Shown: positions 7,888-16,538, counted from the first letter of the stretch. The stretch is DNA of 32,087 nucleotides from Verrucomicrobiota bacterium (GCA_017309115.1 JAFLEF010000069.1:1-32087), one strand, 5' to 3'. The notes: generated by a model from the sequence alone, not told the origin. Numbers and translations: made by a program.

Positions 7888-9339
7888 ATGCATTCGACCA
7901 ATCTCAGAGGACGGCCAGCCTCCAACCGCTGGTCCCTGATTGGGATAGGGTTCCTGTGTTGGACGCTGTTTGCGGCCGGGCTCCGGGCCGAATCACCGGC
8001 AACCGCGAATGTGGTCGTCCTCCTCGCGGACCAATGGCGCGCCCAGGCCTTCGGATTTGCCGCGGATCCCAATGTCCGCACCCCAAACTTCGACCGCCTT
8101 GCCCGGGAGAGTGTCCACTTTCGTCACGCGGTCGCCGGAATTCCGGTGTGCTCGCCCACGCGGGCTTCCCTGCTCACGGGTCAGCGTCCCCTGACCCATG
8201 GCATCTTCCTGAACGACGTTCCGCTGTCCACCAATGCGGTCACCCTCGCCAAAGTGCTTCGCCAAGCGGGCTGGCAAACCGGTGCCATTGGCAAATGGCA
8301 TCTCGATGGCCAAGGCCGATCCGCCTTTATCCCACCCGAACGTCGGCAAGGCTTCGACTACTGGAAGGTTCAGGAGTGCACTCACGACTACACGAACTCG
8401 ACCTACTATTCCGACTCCCCCACACCCCGGCGCTGGGAGGGCTATGACGCGTTGTCCCAAACGAAGGACGCCACGGCGTACATCCGCACCCAGGCGCAGT
8501 CCGGTCAACGCTTCTTCCTCTGGCTGGCTTGGGGTCCGCCCCATGATCCATACCACACCGCCCCGGAACGATTCCGGGCGCTCTACGATCCGGCCCGATT
8601 GATCCTGCGCTCAAACGTCCCTCCGGCCTTTGAACAGGCCACCCGCAAAAGTCTGGCGGGCTATTACGCCCACTGTTCTGCGTTGGACGAAGCACTGGGC
8701 GAACTGCTCTCGACGTTGGAGTCTACCGGACAGTCCACCAACACCCTCTTCCTCTTCACGTCCGATCACGGCGACATGCTGGGATCCCACGGTCTTTGGA
8801 AGAAACAGAAGCCCTTCGACGAATCCGCCCGAGTGCCGTTCCTACTCCGCTGGCCCGCCGGCCTCGGCGCCAGCGCCCGAACCGTGGACGCGCCGATCAA
8901 TTCCGAGGACGTCATGCCCACCCTGCTCGGACTGCTCCGCCTGCCTCGTCCGCCCAGTGTGGAAGGACTCGACTTCAGCGACCATCTACGCGGCGGACCG
9001 GCTCCGGGCGATGGCGCCGCCCTCCTCGCTTGCCTTTCCCCGTTCGGCGAATTCGAACGGCGAACCGGCGGCAAGGAATACCGGGGAATCCGAACGGCCC
9101 GATTCACCTACGTTCGGGATCTCCACGGACCGTGGCTTTTATTCGATCACCAAGCCGACCCGTATCAGCTCAACAACGGCGTCGGACAAGCCAGCTGGGC
9201 TACGGTCCAAGCCGACCTCGAACAGCGACTCCAGGAAAAGTTAGCGGCCCAACAGGACACGTTTAGGACCGGTCCGGAATACATCCGGCAGTGGAGTTAT
9301 CGGGTGAATCAGCACGGGACCGTTCCCTACCAGCCCTAG
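7888..9339 (+). CDS. Type I sulfatase, secreted (483 aa)
   Basis: This is an alkaline-phosphatase-superfamily sulfatase. The catalytic motif CSPTRASLLTGQRP starts at Cys88, the residue converted to formylglycine by the maturation enzyme. Other active-site elements are visible: ADQWR with Asp48, GKWHLD (Lys136, His138), GPPHDP (His219) and TSDHGDMLG (Asp293, His294). An N-terminal hydrophobic signal (about residues 15-33, ending LRAES) indicates export. The DQWR form and the overall length resemble the arylsulfatase/iduronate-sulfatase-like groups common in polysaccharide-degrading Verrucomicrobiota. The likely substrate is a sulfated glycan or ester, but the subgroup cannot be set by eye. No formylglycine-generating enzyme or other glycan genes lie next to it. 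A TGCTGG-TAAT-CCAGCA hairpin (7873-7888) touches the start codon. Confidence 0.9.
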   Translation: MHSTNLRGRPASNRWSLIGIGFLCWTLFAAGLRAESPATANVVVLLADQWRAQAFGFAADPNVRTPNFDRLARESVHFRHAVAGIPVCSPTRASLLTGQRPLTHGIFLNDVPLSTNAVTLAKVLRQAGWQTGAIGKWHLDGQGRSAFIPPERRQGFDYWKVQECTHDYTNSTYYSDSPTPRRWEGYDALSQTKDATAYIRTQAQSGQRFFLWLAWGPPHDPYHTAPERFRALYDPARLILRSNVPPAFEQATRKSLAGYYAHCSALDEALGELLSTLESTGQSTNTLFLFTSDHGDMLGSHGLWKKQKPFDESARVPFLLRWPAGLGASARTVDAPINSEDVMPTLLGLLRLPRPPSVEGLDFSDHLRGGPAPGDGAALLACLSPFGEFERRTGGKEYRGIRTARFTYVRDLHGPWLLFDHQADPYQLNNGVGQASWATVQADLEQRLQEKLAAQQDTFRTGPEYIRQWSYRVNQHGTVPYQP

Positions 9340-9456
9340 TGCGCGCTCGAACACTCTGGGTTGCTCCGAGCTGCTATCGAACAGGAGACGGTTGTGCCCA
9401 AAAGAATTCACTAAACCTTCCGGCCAAAGTGTGTTTACTCGCTCGCCACAACCTTC

Positions 9457-10758
9457 ATGAAGGAATTGCTGACACCGCCGCCGATCGTTCACAATCAACA
9501 CGCCGAAATCCGGGAGCTGTTCAACCGCTATGTGGTTCCCAGCTACGGACGTTTTGACCTGGTTCTGGATCGCGGTGCCGGCAGCTACGTCTGGGATGTC
9601 AGCGGCAAGCGCTACCTCGACTTGGGCGGCGGCATCGCCGTGTGTGCTTTGGGCCATGCGAATCCCGAAGTCACCGAAGCGCTGGTAGAGCAATCCCGCC
9701 GGCTGCTGCATGTCTCCAATCTCTACTACCACGGACCCCAGGGTCGGCTCGCGGAGCACATCGTGACCCACCTCGCCCCAGGCAAAGTCTTCTTCGCCAA
9801 CTCCGGCGCCGAAGCCAACGAGGGCCTGTACAAGGTCGCCCGCAAGTTTGGTCACGACGAGGGCCGCTTCGAAATCCTCACCGCGATCAATTCCTTTCAC
9901 GGCCGAACACTCGCCGGCATCGCCGCGACGGGTCAGGACAAGGTCAAGAAGGGCTTCGAACCTGCCGTCGCCGGCTTCCGACACATCCCGTTCAACGACT
10001 TAAAGGCGGCCCAAGACGCCGTGTCACCCGCGACGGTCGCCATTTTGATTGAAGGCATTCAAGGCGAAGGCGGCCTCACGCCCGCGACGGCGGAATACCT
10101 GCTGGGACTACGCCGCCTCTGTGACGAGAAGCGGATGCTGCTGCTCGTGGATGCCGTGCAATGTGGCCATTTCCGGAGCGGCCGGTACCAAAGCTTCCAA
10201 CGCATTCTCGAAGGCATTCCCGGTGCGGAAACGTTCCAGGCCGACGGTGTCTCCATGGCCAAGTCGCTGGGCGGTGGATTTCCGATCGGCGCATTTTGGG
10301 TGCGGCAGGAGTCCCACGGCGTCGCCCTTGCCGATCTCCTCGGACCCGGCACTCACGGCACCACTTTTGGCGGCACCCCCCTCGGCTGCGCTGTCGCGAA
10401 TCGAATTTTCGAGATCATCGAACGCGATCACCTGGAACAACACGTCCGGACCACCGGGGATTGGCTGAAGTCCGAATTGGAACGGCTCGCGAGGGCCTAT
10501 CCGGTGAGCGTCAAATCCGCCCGCGGTCTGGGCTTCATGCAGGGTCTGGAACTCCAGGCACGGGAAACGATTCCCGCCTTCGCCGGATCGGAAAAACCGG
10601 CGAGTCTCCAAATGGTGAACCGTCTCCACGAAGCCGGTGTACTCACGATCCCAAGCGGCAATCAGGTGGTGCGCCTTCTACCGGCGCTGAACATCCCTCG
10701 CGCCCAACTCGCCGAAGGCCTCGGCATCATCGAAGCGACGTTGAAGTCGTTGGGATAA
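9457..10758 (+). CDS. argD: Class III PLP aminotransferase, acetylornithine aminotransferase-like (433 aa)
   Basis: The fold-type I class III aminotransferase pattern is clear: the glycine-rich phosphate site NSGAEANE (from Asn115), SFHGRT, ILIEGIQGEGG, and the Schiff-base lysine Lys269 in SMAKSLGGGFPIGA. Length and order fit acetylornithine aminotransferase (arginine synthesis, N-acetylglutamate semialdehyde plus glutamate). Two spots depart from the usual motifs. The PLP-ring aspartate motif reads DAVQCGHFRSGR (Asp232, Ala233) where ArgD normally has DEVQTG.GRTG. The later motif reads TTFGGTPLGCAVA where most members have STFGGNPLACA. A related substrate such as succinylornithine, GABA or another omega-amino acid is therefore possible. 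The gene stands alone, without arg neighbours. Confidence 0.78.
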   Translation: MKELLTPPPIVHNQHAEIRELFNRYVVPSYGRFDLVLDRGAGSYVWDVSGKRYLDLGGGIAVCALGHANPEVTEALVEQSRRLLHVSNLYYHGPQGRLAEHIVTHLAPGKVFFANSGAEANEGLYKVARKFGHDEGRFEILTAINSFHGRTLAGIAATGQDKVKKGFEPAVAGFRHIPFNDLKAAQDAVSPATVAILIEGIQGEGGLTPATAEYLLGLRRLCDEKRMLLLVDAVQCGHFRSGRYQSFQRILEGIPGAETFQADGVSMAKSLGGGFPIGAFWVRQESHGVALADLLGPGTHGTTFGGTPLGCAVANRIFEIIERDHLEQHVRTTGDWLKSELERLARAYPVSVKSARGLGFMQGLELQARETIPAFAGSEKPASLQMVNRLHEAGVLTIPSGNQVVRLLPALNIPRAQLAEGLGIIEATLKSLG

Positions 10759-10764
10759 TCTCCC

Positions 10765-10984
10765 GGTAGGTCGAGGTTCCACCGAGCCGTTCACGTCTCG
10801 GCAAATGACGCGTTACCCGTCCACTCGCGCACGGCTCCGCGGAGCGTCGCCCTACCCCTCTTCCGACCTCTCTCAGCTCTCAGCTTCCCCCCGGTAGGGC
10901 GAGGTTCCACCGAGCCGTTCACGTCCCGCCGAATCACGCGTCACCCGTCCACCCACGCACGGCTCCGCAGAGCGTCGCCCCACC
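10765..10984. repeat. Two tandem GGTAGGGCGA palindromic units
   Basis: Unit 1 has arms at 10765-10789 and 10832-10856. Unit 2 has arms at 10893-10917 and 10960-10984. The left arm GGTAGGGCGAGGTTCCACCG(AGCCG) and the reverse complement of the right arm agree at about 21 of 25 positions, so each unit can form a 25-base-pair stem around a loop of about 42 bases. The units are 128 bases apart and separated by a TCTCAGC heptad block. A single left arm recurs at 29512-29536, and an arm in the right-arm version at 21640-21664. With the heptads, this block fills the 349-base gap between the aminotransferase and tetR; no gene is seen in it. Confidence 0.85.
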
Positions 10985-10992
10985 CTTCCGAC

Positions 10993-11034
10993 CTCTCAGC
11001 TCTCAGCTCTCAGCTCTCAGCTCTCAGCTCTCAG
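10993..11034 (+). repeat. CTCTCAG heptad array, six copies
   Basis: There are six perfect tandem copies of CTCTCAG, followed by CTTCCCCC. Shorter versions with the same flanks (CTTCCGACCTCTCAGC...CTTCCCCC) occur at about 10861-10892, 29478-29505 and 29797-29827. It ends about 15 bases before the tetR promoter. Confidence 0.9.
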
Positions 11035-11049
11035 CTTCCCCCAGACAAG

Positions 11050-11078
11050 TTGACTATCCGGTCAAATTACGTTATGGA
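11050..11078 (+). promoter_or_regulatory. Probable tetR promoter with overlapping operator
   Basis: A -35-like TTGACT (11050-11055), a 17-base spacer and a weak -10 TATGGA (11073-11078) lie 30 bases before the tetR start. The -35 box is one half of an inverted repeat TTGAC-TATCCG-GTCAA (11050-11065), a size and position typical of a TetR-family operator. The word GACAAGT just before it (11044-11050) recurs in the promoter of the pump genes. Autoregulation is inferred. Confidence 0.5.
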
Positions 11079-11107
11079 CTTGGGTGTTCCCGTAACCGAA
11101 CCGACCC

Positions 11108-11710
11108 ATGGGCCGTACCAGTGATGCTAGAGAACGATTGTTGACCGCCGCGCTCGACCTGATTTGGACGAACAGCTACGGCAGCATCAGCGTGGATGAC
11201 ATCTGCGCTCGCGCCGGTGTCAAAAAGGGAAGTTTCTACCACTTCTTCCCCTCCAAGGCCGACCTGGCGGTCGCCGCCTACGAGGAACATTGGCAGGAGA
11301 AACAACCGGAACTGGACGCCATCTTCTCCCCGCAGCTCCCGCCTTTGGAGCGACTTCGCCGTTGGACGGCCCATATTTACGAATCACAAAAGGCTCTCTG
11401 TGAGAAGTTTGGCCATGTTTGTGGCTGTCCCTACGCCAATGTCGGCTCGGAACTGGCATCCTTGGATGACCGGCTGCGCAGCAAGTCCGAGGAACTCCTC
11501 GGCCGCGGTCTGCGGTATCTGGAAAGCGCCATTGCTGAGGCCCAGCGTGATGGCGCGGTCAATGTCCCGGATATCCGAGCAACCGCTCTCCTCCTCGCCT
11601 CCACCGTCATGGGCCTAACCCTGCAGGCCAAGGTTCAAAATGACCCCGAAGTGTTGCGGGACCTCGAACCCACCGTGATGCGACTGCTCAGCGCCACGGT
11701 AAAACCCTAA
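11108..11710 (+). CDS. TetR/AcrR family transcriptional regulator (200 aa)
   Basis: The N-terminal helix-turn-helix is typical of TetR repressors: ISVDDICARAGVKKGSFYHF (about residues 27-46), followed by FPSKADLAVAAYEEHW. The C-terminal part is a helical ligand-binding domain containing FGHVCGCPYANVGSELA, with two nearby cysteines (CGC), as seen in a subset of AcrR/QacR-like regulators. It lies at the head of an RND efflux locus on the same strand and most likely represses it until a toxic compound binds. Operator candidates lie before its own gene and before the next one. The inducer is unknown. Confidence 0.9.
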   Translation: MGRTSDARERLLTAALDLIWTNSYGSISVDDICARAGVKKGSFYHFFPSKADLAVAAYEEHWQEKQPELDAIFSPQLPPLERLRRWTAHIYESQKALCEKFGHVCGCPYANVGSELASLDDRLRSKSEELLGRGLRYLESAIAEAQRDGAVNVPDIRATALLLASTVMGLTLQAKVQNDPEVLRDLEPTVMRLLSATVKP

Positions 11711-11719
11711 GCCTTCAGT

Positions 11720-11773
11720 TTGACAAGTCGCTTCCCGCCCCGAGTATGGCCCAGCTGATAGACGACCGGTCAA
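11720..11773 (+). promoter_or_regulatory. Probable promoter/operator of the efflux genes
   Basis: A perfect -35 TTGACA (11720-11725) is followed by TATGGC (11745-11750) or the offset GAGTAT as a weak -10. GACAAGT (11722-11728) and GACCGGTCAA (11764-11773, containing the palindrome GACCGGTC) match the words GACAAGT and CCGGTCAA at the tetR promoter (11044-11065). The shared words suggest that the TetR protein acts at both places. An in-frame ATG at 11746 falls inside this region and is therefore an unlikely translation start. Confidence 0.5.
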
Positions 11774-11799
11774 CAATTCACATCCCGTCCGTTGATCCC

Positions 11800-12120
11800 A
11801 TGAACACCGAACCCGTCCGCTTCCTCGAACCCGTCACCTTTACCGATCTTTCCCCCCGCTCCCTGTCGGCCGAATGCGAAGCTTGGCTGACGGAATACAA
11901 GGAGGCGTTCCTGGCCGGCCTAAAAGGAGAGCTTGGCGTCTCGCTCTCGCCCGAATGGATCCAGCACGCACTCCGCGAAGCCGACTCCCTCGCCTCCCTG
12001 ACTCCGGTGCCGTCGCTCTTCTGGCCCGAACTCGCCACTGAGAAACTCGCTGCGGCCCAAGCTTGGCAGGAACGCCAAAAGCAGCTTCTGGGCGGTCCCG
12101 AGATCTCTCTTACGGCCTGA
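11800..12120 (+). CDS. Small hypothetical protein in efflux operon (106 aa)
   Basis: I do not recognise a family. The product is a soluble, acidic, mostly helical protein (DLSPRSLSAECEAWLTEYKEAF near residues 17-38) with a central LSPEWIQHALREADSL and a Trp-rich C-terminal part (LFWPEL, AQAWQERQKQLL). There is no signal peptide or membrane segment. The start ATG 11800 was preferred over ATG 11746, because the earlier start lies in the proposed promoter. It sits between tetR and the RND adaptor, 17 bases before the adaptor start, so it is probably co-transcribed with the pump. A role as a cytoplasmic accessory factor is only a guess from position. Confidence 0.6.
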   Translation: MNTEPVRFLEPVTFTDLSPRSLSAECEAWLTEYKEAFLAGLKGELGVSLSPEWIQHALREADSLASLTPVPSLFWPELATEKLAAAQAWQERQKQLLGGPEISLTA

Positions 12121-12137
12121 ACCCCTGGATTCCCTTC

Positions 12138-13313
12138 ATGAAGCCATTCCTCTCGTCCGCCGCCCTAGTCTCTCTGCTAACTCTGGGAATCACCGCCTGC
12201 CGGCCCAGTCAATCGAGCCCCGCTTCCGCCGCTCCGCCCGCACCCCAGGTCACGGTGGCGCCCGTCGAAAATCGGGACTTAGTGGAGTACGACACGTTCA
12301 CGGCACGGTTGGATGCTCCCGAAGTAGTGGAGATTCGGCCCCGAGTCTCGGGTTACCTCACCGAAGTTCGCTTCCGACCCGGCGAACTGGTGAAAGCCGG
12401 CGACGTTCTCTTCATCATCGATCCCCGACCCCGGCAAGCTGTCTTTGACCGAGCCGACGCCGAGGTGAAGCGGGCCGAAGTGCGAGTCGACATTGCTTCC
12501 CGCGAAGCCAGTCGCGCCGAAGCCCTCTTCGAGACCGGGGCCGTCTCGATCGAAGAGGCGGATCAACGCCGCTGGGCGGTGACCGACGCTCAAGCCGTCC
12601 TTCAAGCCGCGATCGCCAGCCGCGAGACCGCCAAACTTGATCTGGAATTCTGCACCGTGAGGGCCCCGATCGACGGCCGCGTGAGCCGGGCGCTGGTCAC
12701 GGTCGGCAACAACGTGAGCGGCGTAGATGGCTTCACCACACTCCTGACCACGCTGGTCAGCGTGAATCCGATCTACGCCTACACCGATGTCGACGAAGCA
12801 AGTCTGCTCAAGTTTCGCCAACTGCTTCGGCAGGGAGAGATTTCCACCGACGGCCAGGGACGCGTCCTCGTAGAAATGGGCTTACCAGACGAAACCGGTT
12901 ATCCGCATCAGGGCTTCATCGAATCCATCGACAACCGGCTTGATCCAGGGACCGGAAGCATTCTGGTTCGTTCCGAGTATTCCAACACCGACGGCAAGCT
13001 GCTGCCGGGACTCTTTGCCCGCATTCGCATTCCCAGCAGCGCCAAGAAGCCCACGCTGCTCATTCACGAAACCGCCATTGGTACGGATCAGAACCAAAAG
13101 TTCGTCTACACTCTCACTTCTTCCAATACCGTCGCTTACCGACCGGTCTCCCTCGGTGGATCCGTGGGCACCAAGCGGGTCGTGCGCTCCGGACTTCAGC
13201 CCGGCGAGAAAGTCATTGTGAACGGTCTGCTTCGGGTCATGCCGGGCGCGCCCGTCAGTCCCATCGAGGAAGGTTCAACCCCACCGGCCTCCCCCACCAC
13301 CGCGCAACGCTAA
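12138..13313 (+). CDS. RND efflux periplasmic adaptor, lipoprotein (391 aa)
   Basis: This is a membrane fusion protein of the AcrA/MexE type. The N-terminus is a lipoprotein signal ending in LGITAC (lipid-modified Cys21), followed by a Ser/Pro/Ala-rich linker. The barrel-sandwich half is marked by RPRVSGYLTEVRFRPGELV. It is followed by a helical hairpin rich in Ala/Glu/Arg, then LEFCTVRAPIDGRVSRALV (second half of the sandwich) and a C-terminal beta domain (RPVSLGGSVGTKRVV, GLQPGEKVIVNGL). The ATG at 12138 gives the signal peptide, whereas an earlier in-frame start at 12063 would overlap the preceding gene. It connects the inner-membrane pump encoded 30 bases downstream to an outer-membrane channel, which is not encoded here. 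Confidence 0.92.
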   Translation: MKPFLSSAALVSLLTLGITACRPSQSSPASAAPPAPQVTVAPVENRDLVEYDTFTARLDAPEVVEIRPRVSGYLTEVRFRPGELVKAGDVLFIIDPRPRQAVFDRADAEVKRAEVRVDIASREASRAEALFETGAVSIEEADQRRWAVTDAQAVLQAAIASRETAKLDLEFCTVRAPIDGRVSRALVTVGNNVSGVDGFTTLLTTLVSVNPIYAYTDVDEASLLKFRQLLRQGEISTDGQGRVLVEMGLPDETGYPHQGFIESIDNRLDPGTGSILVRSEYSNTDGKLLPGLFARIRIPSSAKKPTLLIHETAIGTDQNQKFVYTLTSSNTVAYRPVSLGGSVGTKRVVRSGLQPGEKVIVNGLLRVMPGAPVSPIEEGSTPPASPTTAQR

Positions 13314-13343
13314 GCGCTCCTGACTCCGGTCCCCTCTGCGCGC

Positions 13344-16300
13344 ATGAACTTCAGTCACTTCTTCATCAAGCGTCCCATCTTCGCCGGAGTCCTTTCGGTC
13401 CTGATCTTTCTGGTCGGGCTGATCGCCATGTTCCGGCTGCCCATCTCGGAGTATCCCGAGGTGGTCCCGCCTCAGATCGTCGTGCGCGCCGTTTATCCCG
13501 GCGCCAATCCCACCACGATTTCCGAGACGGTCGCCGTGCCGCTGGAACAGCAGCTCAACGGCGTGGAGAATTCGCTCTACATCTTCTCCCAGGCCACCAG
13601 CGACGGCGTGATGACCCTGACGGTCACGTTCAAGCTGGGCACGGACATCGATCAAGCCCAGGTGCTCGTCCAGAACCGCGTTTCCCAGGCGCTGCCGAAG
13701 CTGCCGGAGGAAGTTCGCCGCCTCGGTGTGCTCACCCTGAAGTCCACGCCGGATCTCACGATGGTGGTGCACTTGTTCGCCACCGATGATCGCTACGATG
13801 AGGTCTATGTCCGCAATTACGCCACGCTCCAGGTGAAGGATGTGCTGGCGCGCATTCCCGGAGTCGGTCAGGTGCAGTTGTTCGGTTCCGGTGACTACGC
13901 CATGCGGGTGTGGTTGGATCCCGATAAGGTCGCCGCCAAATCCATGACGCCCGGCGACGTGGTCAACGCGATCCGGGAACAGAACATTCAGGTGGCCGCC
14001 GGTGCCGTCGGACAGCAACCCGTGTCGTCCCCGGTTTCGCTCGAACTGCAGATCAACACCAAGGGTCGGCTTACCACTGAAGAGGAGTTCGGCAACATCA
14101 TCATCAAAACCGGGGCCAACGGCGAAACGGTCCAACTGCGGGATGTCGCCCGCATCGAACTGGGCGCCGGTGAATTCGCGCTGCGTTCCCAGCTCAACAA
14201 TCGCTCCGCCGTCGCCGTTCCGGTGTTCCAACAACCCGGCAGCAACGCGCTGGAACTCTCCAAGAACGTCCGAGCCGCCATGGCCGAACTGAAGAAGAAT
14301 TTCCCGGCCGGCTTGGACTACGGGGTGGTCTACGACCCAACGGTGTTCGTCTCCAAGTCCATCGATGCCGTGGTGGCAACCTTGTTCGAAGCCATCCTGC
14401 TGGTGGTGCTCGTGGTCCTGATCTTTCTCCAAACGTGGCGGGCCTCAATCATTCCGCTCGCCGCCGTACCGGTTTCGTTGGTCGGCACGTTCGCGGTCAT
14501 GAGCGCCTTTGGATTCAGCATCAACGCGCTCTCCCTGTTCGGCCTCGTGCTGGCCATCGGCATCGTGGTGGACGACGCCATCGTGGTCGTCGAAAACGTC
14601 GAACGAAACATCTCCCTGGGATTGTCGCCCCTAGACGCTACCAAACGGGCGATGAACGAAGTCACCGGCCCGATCATCGCCACTGCCCTGGTCCTGTGTG
14701 CCGTCTTCGTTCCCACTGCGTTCATCAGCGGTCTGACCGGTCAGTTCTACAAGCAGTTCGCGATCACGATCGCCATCTCCACGGTGATCTCCGCTTTCAA
14801 TTCCCTGACTCTCTCGCCGGCCCTGGCGGCAGTGCTTCTCAAGGGGCACGATGCCCCCAAGGACGGGCTCACCCGCGCTCTGGACTTCTTGTTCGGTTGG
14901 TTCTTCCGGCCCTTTAACCGGTTCTTCACCTGGATCGGCGACAGCTATTCCCGAATGGTTGCCCGGATCATCCGGCTGAGCGGAGTGGCGCTGCTCGTGT
15001 ACGTCGGTCTGGTGTTTCTGTCGGGCAAGGTTTTCACGAGCGTTCCCACCGGATTCATTCCGGATCAAGACAAGCAATACCTGATCTGCGTGGCGCAACT
15101 GCCCGACGCTGCCTCGCTGGACCGGACCGACGCCGTCATGAAGCGCATGACGGAAATCGCCCTCCAGACTCCGGGCATTGAATCTTCCATCGCCTTCCCG
15201 GGACTTTCCCCCAACGGATTCACCGCCAGCCCGAATTCCGGAATCACCTTTGTGGGGCTCAAGCCGTTCGAGGAGCGGCGCGGACCGGGGCTATCAGCCA
15301 AGGAGATCACCGCCAAGCTCTCGGCCGCTTTCTCCCAAATTCAGGAAGCCCGAACACTCGTGCTCAACGCGCCGCCAGTGAACGGCCTGAGCACCGGGGG
15401 TGGCTTTAAGCTGTACCTCCAAGACCGCGCCGGTCTCGGTCAGGAAACCCTCTACGGAACGACCTGGGGCATCGTGGGACAAACCTACCAAACCAACGTG
15501 CTCCAGGCGGTGTACTCGACCTTCCAGATCAACGTGCCCCAACTCGACGCCGAGGTGAATCGGACGAAGGCCAAGTCCATGGGTGTCCCGCTGCAGAATC
15601 TGTTCGAGACGATGCAGATCTACCTGGGTTCACTGTATGTGAATGACTTCAATCGGTTCGGCCGAACGTATCAGGTGATCGCACAGGCCGACGCTCCGTT
15701 CCGGGCCAAGCCCGAGGACATCACACGACTGAAAACGCGGAACGCCTCCGGGCAGATGGTTCCGCTCGGTACCCTGGTGACGGTCAAGGAGTCCTACGGA
15801 CCCGACCGCGTGATGCGCTACAACGGACATCCTGCCGCGGAAATCAACGGCGCTCCGGCGCCGGGCTACAGCTCCGGCCAGGCCGAGGCCTTCATCGAGA
15901 ACCTCGTGCGGAAGAACCTGCCCAACGGCATGGGCTACGAATGGACCGAACTGGCCTATCAACAGCGGATCGCCGGCAACACGGCCCTCTACGTGTTCCC
16001 GCTCTGCCTGCTGTTGGTGTTCCTCGTGCTGGCCGCCCAATACGAGAGTTTCGCCCTGCCGCTCGTGATCATCCTGATCGTTCCAATGTGTCTGCTCAGC
16101 GCGATGGTCGGGGTGATCCTCAAGGGTCAGGACAACAATATCTTCACCCAGATTGGCCTGATCGTGCTGGTCGGATTGGCCTGCAAAAACGCGATTCTGA
16201 TCGTGGAGTTTGCCCGGGAAAAGCAGCACGAAGGCATGTCGATTGTGGACGCGGCTCTGGAAGCCTGCCGGCTGCGGTTGCGTCCGATCCTGATGACCAG

Positions 16301-16538
16301 CATCGCCTTCATTGCCGGCGTGTTCCCGTTGGTCATCTCGTCCGGCGCCGGTTCCGAAATGCGTCAGGCCATGGGCGTGGCGGTGTTTGCCGGCATGATC
16401 GGCGTCACGTTCTTCGGTCTCTTCCTAACGCCGGTCTTCTACGTCGTGGTCATGAAGATCGCCGCCCGTTTCACCACGCCGAAGCCCGCCACGATCCCGG
16501 CTCATCCCTCACCCGCCCATCACGCCCCTTCTGCCTAA
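13344..16538 (+). CDS. RND multidrug efflux pump, inner-membrane subunit (1064 aa)
   Basis: This is a full-length HAE1-family pump (AcrB/MexB/MexF-like). It begins with the canonical FIKRPIFAGVLSVLIFLVG helix 1 and RLPISEYPEVVPP, then the porter-domain start VRAVYPGANP. The proton relay in helix 4 is present as GIVVDDAIVVVENVERN with Asp410 and Asp411. The second half shows GFIPDQDKQYL, LNAPPVNGLSTGGGF, LLLVFLVLAAQYESF and the helix-10 segment GLACKNAILIVEFARE carrying the conserved Lys. Drug/proton antiport to the periplasm or outside is the family role. It is the third structural gene of the operon, and the SDR gene starts 22 bases after its stop. No TolC-like gene follows, so the outer-membrane channel must be shared from elsewhere. 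Confidence 0.95.
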   Translation: MNFSHFFIKRPIFAGVLSVLIFLVGLIAMFRLPISEYPEVVPPQIVVRAVYPGANPTTISETVAVPLEQQLNGVENSLYIFSQATSDGVMTLTVTFKLGTDIDQAQVLVQNRVSQALPKLPEEVRRLGVLTLKSTPDLTMVVHLFATDDRYDEVYVRNYATLQVKDVLARIPGVGQVQLFGSGDYAMRVWLDPDKVAAKSMTPGDVVNAIREQNIQVAAGAVGQQPVSSPVSLELQINTKGRLTTEEEFGNIIIKTGANGETVQLRDVARIELGAGEFALRSQLNNRSAVAVPVFQQPGSNALELSKNVRAAMAELKKNFPAGLDYGVVYDPTVFVSKSIDAVVATLFEAILLVVLVVLIFLQTWRASIIPLAAVPVSLVGTFAVMSAFGFSINALSLFGLVLAIGIVVDDAIVVVENVERNISLGLSPLDATKRAMNEVTGPIIATALVLCAVFVPTAFISGLTGQFYKQFAITIAISTVISAFNSLTLSPALAAVLLKGHDAPKDGLTRALDFLFGWFFRPFNRFFTWIGDSYSRMVARIIRLSGVALLVYVGLVFLSGKVFTSVPTGFIPDQDKQYLICVAQLPDAASLDRTDAVMKRMTEIALQTPGIESSIAFPGLSPNGFTASPNSGITFVGLKPFEERRGPGLSAKEITAKLSAAFSQIQEARTLVLNAPPVNGLSTGGGFKLYLQDRAGLGQETLYGTTWGIVGQTYQTNVLQAVYSTFQINVPQLDAEVNRTKAKSMGVPLQNLFETMQIYLGSLYVNDFNRFGRTYQVIAQADAPFRAKPEDITRLKTRNASGQMVPLGTLVTVKESYGPDRVMRYNGHPAAEINGAPAPGYSSGQAEAFIENLVRKNLPNGMGYEWTELAYQQRIAGNTALYVFPLCLLLVFLVLAAQYESFALPLVIILIVPMCLLSAMVGVILKGQDNNIFTQIGLIVLVGLACKNAILIVEFAREKQHEGMSIVDAALEACRLRLRPILMTSIAFIAGVFPLVISSGAGSEMRQAMGVAVFAGMIGVTFFGLFLTPVFYVVVMKIAARFTTPKPATIPAHPSPAHHAPSA

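Noticed and set aside
10993-11034. Short regular repeats that might be a CRISPR array
   Set aside because: The unit is a 7-base tandem repeat with no spacers, and no cas gene is present.
11746-11799. Earlier ATG for the small gene after tetR
   Set aside because: It lies within the probable -10 box and operator of the efflux promoter.
13275-14432. Long antisense frame (385 codons) opposite the RND pump
   Set aside because: A shadow of the pump gene, His/Gly/Asp-rich with no domain; the plus-strand frame is unmistakable.
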